Assembly: GCA_002413325.1 (NCBI GenBank)
Contig: DHWT01000151.1
Coordinates: 4,737 to 11,512 of the forward strand
Origin: Chitinophagaceae bacterium UBA5175
Lineage (GTDB): Bacteria; Bacteroidota; Bacteroidia; Chitinophagales; Chitinophagaceae
DNA length: 6,776 nt
Direction: 5' to 3'
Shown here: piece after piece, positions 5,438 to 6,776 of the stretch
Layout of the letters: each line of letters begins with the position of its first letter
Numbering within the stretch: position 1 is the stretch's first letter
Program-made: the position numbers and the translations under genes
Notes under the pieces: generated by a model
Told to the model about the DNA's origin: nothing
The model's database searches: none
What the model saw: the letters and a program-made list of their open reading frames with translations, nothing else

Positions 5438-6776
5438 ATGCGGATTACCCTGATTGGTTTCACTATGTTTTTTTCTTTTGCCGGTAATGCCCAGGTAAAA
5501 AAACTGGATGCAGCAACGACCATTCAGAATGTAACGATCTTTTCTTCCGGTGCCCGGGTGGAAAGATCGGCTGCTGTTAACATACAGACGGGCCGTTCAG
5601 AAATCACCTTTGCCGGCTTGAGTAATCAGCTGGAACAGCAGACGGTTCAACTGAAGGCGGATGCCAATATTACGCTGCTTTCGGTCCAGTCTGCCAAAGA
5701 TTTTTTAACTGAAAGAAAAATTGAACAGGAGGAAAGAAGTTTTATAGAAAAGGTCAATACATTAAAGGATAAATCTGACCTCGATACCCGGCTGCTGGAT
5801 GTTTATAAAAATGAAGAAGCCATGCTGATAAAGAACCAGTCAATCGGCGGGCAGACAGGCGTAAAAACCGGTGAGTTGAAAGAAGCCCTGGATTTCCAAA
5901 GGCAGCGCCTTACAGAAGTGTACGGAAAGGAGCTTGAAATTCAGAAACGGCTTCAGGGTGAACTACAGGATCTGGTAAGGATTAAAGCCCAGTTGCAGGA
6001 AATAAGCAGGAAAAGGGACAGTGTCAGTTATATTGTTACGGCCCTGGTGGAAAGTAAAGAAACAAGGACGGTGAATTTCCAGTTGTTGTATAATGTAAAA
6101 GATGCCGGATGGTTTCCAGACTATGATGTCCGGGTAAATGATGTAACAGGGCCCTTGTCCGTTCTCATGAATGCAAATGTTTATCAGCGGAGTGGCGAAA
6201 CATGGAGAAATATTCCCCTTCTCCTGAGTACCGGCAATCCTAATGACAATGCCACACCCCCCCGGCTGCAACCCTGGATGCTGGGATTTTATGACCCGTC
6301 GGTATCTTTTCGCGGGCAAGCAACGCCGGGCCTGATTTCAGGAAGAATTACAGATGACAGGAACCAGCCTGTAGCTGGCGCCAGCATTGTGATCAGGGGA
6401 ACAGGAAACGGGGTAAGCTCTGATGTAAACGGGTTCTTTAAGATACAGAATATTTCAAATAACCCTTCCATCCTGATCAGCTGTGCCGGATATAAATCAA
6501 AAGAAATCCGGGCGCGACCCGGATATTTTGCAATTATACTGGAACCAACTCCCACATCATTACATGATGTCGTTGTTACGGGAAATGAGTTGCAAAGTGT
6601 GGCCGCGGGTGTAGAGGTTTCCGGTTATAAAAAGCAGCAAAAAGAATCTATTCAGACAGTTGAAGCGATTACACAATTCCAGCCCACAACCACGATTTTC
6701 AGAATTGACGATAAGTACACGTTGGAAACAGATGGTAAAACAACCACCATAGGTATCCGGCAATTTGAAATACCGG
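5438..6776 (+). CDS. DUF4140/DUF4139 (MuiA-like) secreted protein with inserted carboxypeptidase-regulatory-like domain, 3' end outside window
   Basis: The frame stays open for 446 codons to the window edge; the stop lies beyond. It has a signal peptide (1-18, FAGNA-Q), then a DUF4140-type N-terminal domain (about 29-80: IQNVTIFSSGARVERSAAV, then ITFAGLSNQLEQQTVQL). Charged, heptad-like coiled-coil segments follow (about 85-125 and 145-205) around the NQSIGG motif at 133. A DUF4139 domain then starts near residue 205: VKDAGWFPDYDVRV (Trp225), YQRSGETWRNIPLLLSTG (253-266), LQPWMLGF. At about residue 299 it is interrupted by a CarboxypepD_reg-like beta-sandwich (ISGRITDDRNQPVAGASIVIRG, SSDVNGFFKI) ending in LHDVVVTG (375-382). 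DUF4139 sequence seems to resume after about 385 (TTIFRIDDKYTLETDGKTTTIGI). Such proteins are often annotated mucoidy inhibitor MuiA family; the molecular function is unknown. The start ATG is preceded by an A/T-rich stretch without Shine-Dalgarno. No convincing promoter was seen in the 50 nt between the terminator and the start. Confidence 0.87.
   Translation, partial: MRITLIGFTMFFSFAGNAQVKKLDAATTIQNVTIFSSGARVERSAAVNIQTGRSEITFAGLSNQLEQQTVQLKADANITLLSVQSAKDFLTERKIEQEERSFIEKVNTLKDKSDLDTRLLDVYKNEEAMLIKNQSIGGQTGVKTGELKEALDFQRQRLTEVYGKELEIQKRLQGELQDLVRIKAQLQEISRKRDSVSYIVTALVESKETRTVNFQLLYNVKDAGWFPDYDVRVNDVTGPLSVLMNANVYQRSGETWRNIPLLLSTGNPNDNATPPRLQPWMLGFYDPSVSFRGQATPGLISGRITDDRNQPVAGASIVIRGTGNGVSSDVNGFFKIQNISNNPSILISCAGYKSKEIRARPGYFAIILEPTPTSLHDVVVTGNELQSVAAGVEVSGYKKQQKESIQTVEAITQFQPTTTIFRIDDKYTLETDGKTTTIGIRQFEIP

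Noticed and set aside
5963..6555. Minus-strand open frames opposite the DUF4139 gene
   Set aside because: The plus strand carries a continuous 446-codon frame with recognisable domains; the antisense frames show no family pattern.

Overview
The window looks like a chromosomal segment of a Bacteroidota bacterium, most likely near Chitinophagaceae/Sphingobacteriia. This is an inference from several signs: start codons preceded by A/T-rich stretches rather than Shine-Dalgarno sequences, a well-spaced Bacteroidota-type promoter (TTTG-N17-TAnnTTTG), a secreted PepSY-like protein, and a DUF4139 protein carrying an inserted carboxypeptidase-regulatory-like domain. GC content is moderate and fairly even, and there are no mobile elements, tRNA or rRNA genes, or CRISPR arrays.

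Minus strand, read right to left from 4514 to 34: five genes in one direction. They are an OmpR/PhoB-type response regulator, its sensor histidine kinase (ATGA overlap), a BcrA/LanF-like ABC ATPase (62-nt gap holding a hairpin), an ABC-2 type permease (23-bp overlap) and a LolA-like periplasmic protein (9-nt gap). The junctions suggest one operon, possibly split into two transcription units at the 62-nt gap. The plausible joint role is sensing an envelope insult (peptide antibiotic, lipid or cell-wall stress) and switching on an ABC exporter or immunity pump, with a secreted lipid-binding-type accessory. The inducer and substrate cannot be read from the sequence.

The divergent intergenic region (4515-4797) holds a strong candidate promoter for the rightward gene and, just upstream of it, a perfect inverted repeat TGTCAC-N8-GTGACA that is well placed for an activator. 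It is a good candidate regulatory node linking the two-component system to the rightward gene.

Plus strand, 4798 to the end: a secreted PepSY-like/DUF2874-type protein, an 11-bp-stem intrinsic terminator, and the 5' part of a DUF4140/DUF4139 (MuiA-like) protein cut by the window end. The latter has a SusC/TonB-receptor-style module (CarboxypepD_reg-like fold plus a DVVVTG motif) inserted inside its DUF4139 domain. The extreme left edge (1-24) shows a heptanucleotide tandem repeat that probably continues outside the window.

No clearly unprecedented system is evident. The most interesting points are the five-gene sensing/transport module with an E-loop ATPase, the palindrome plus promoter in the divergent region, and the domain insertion in the DUF4139 protein.
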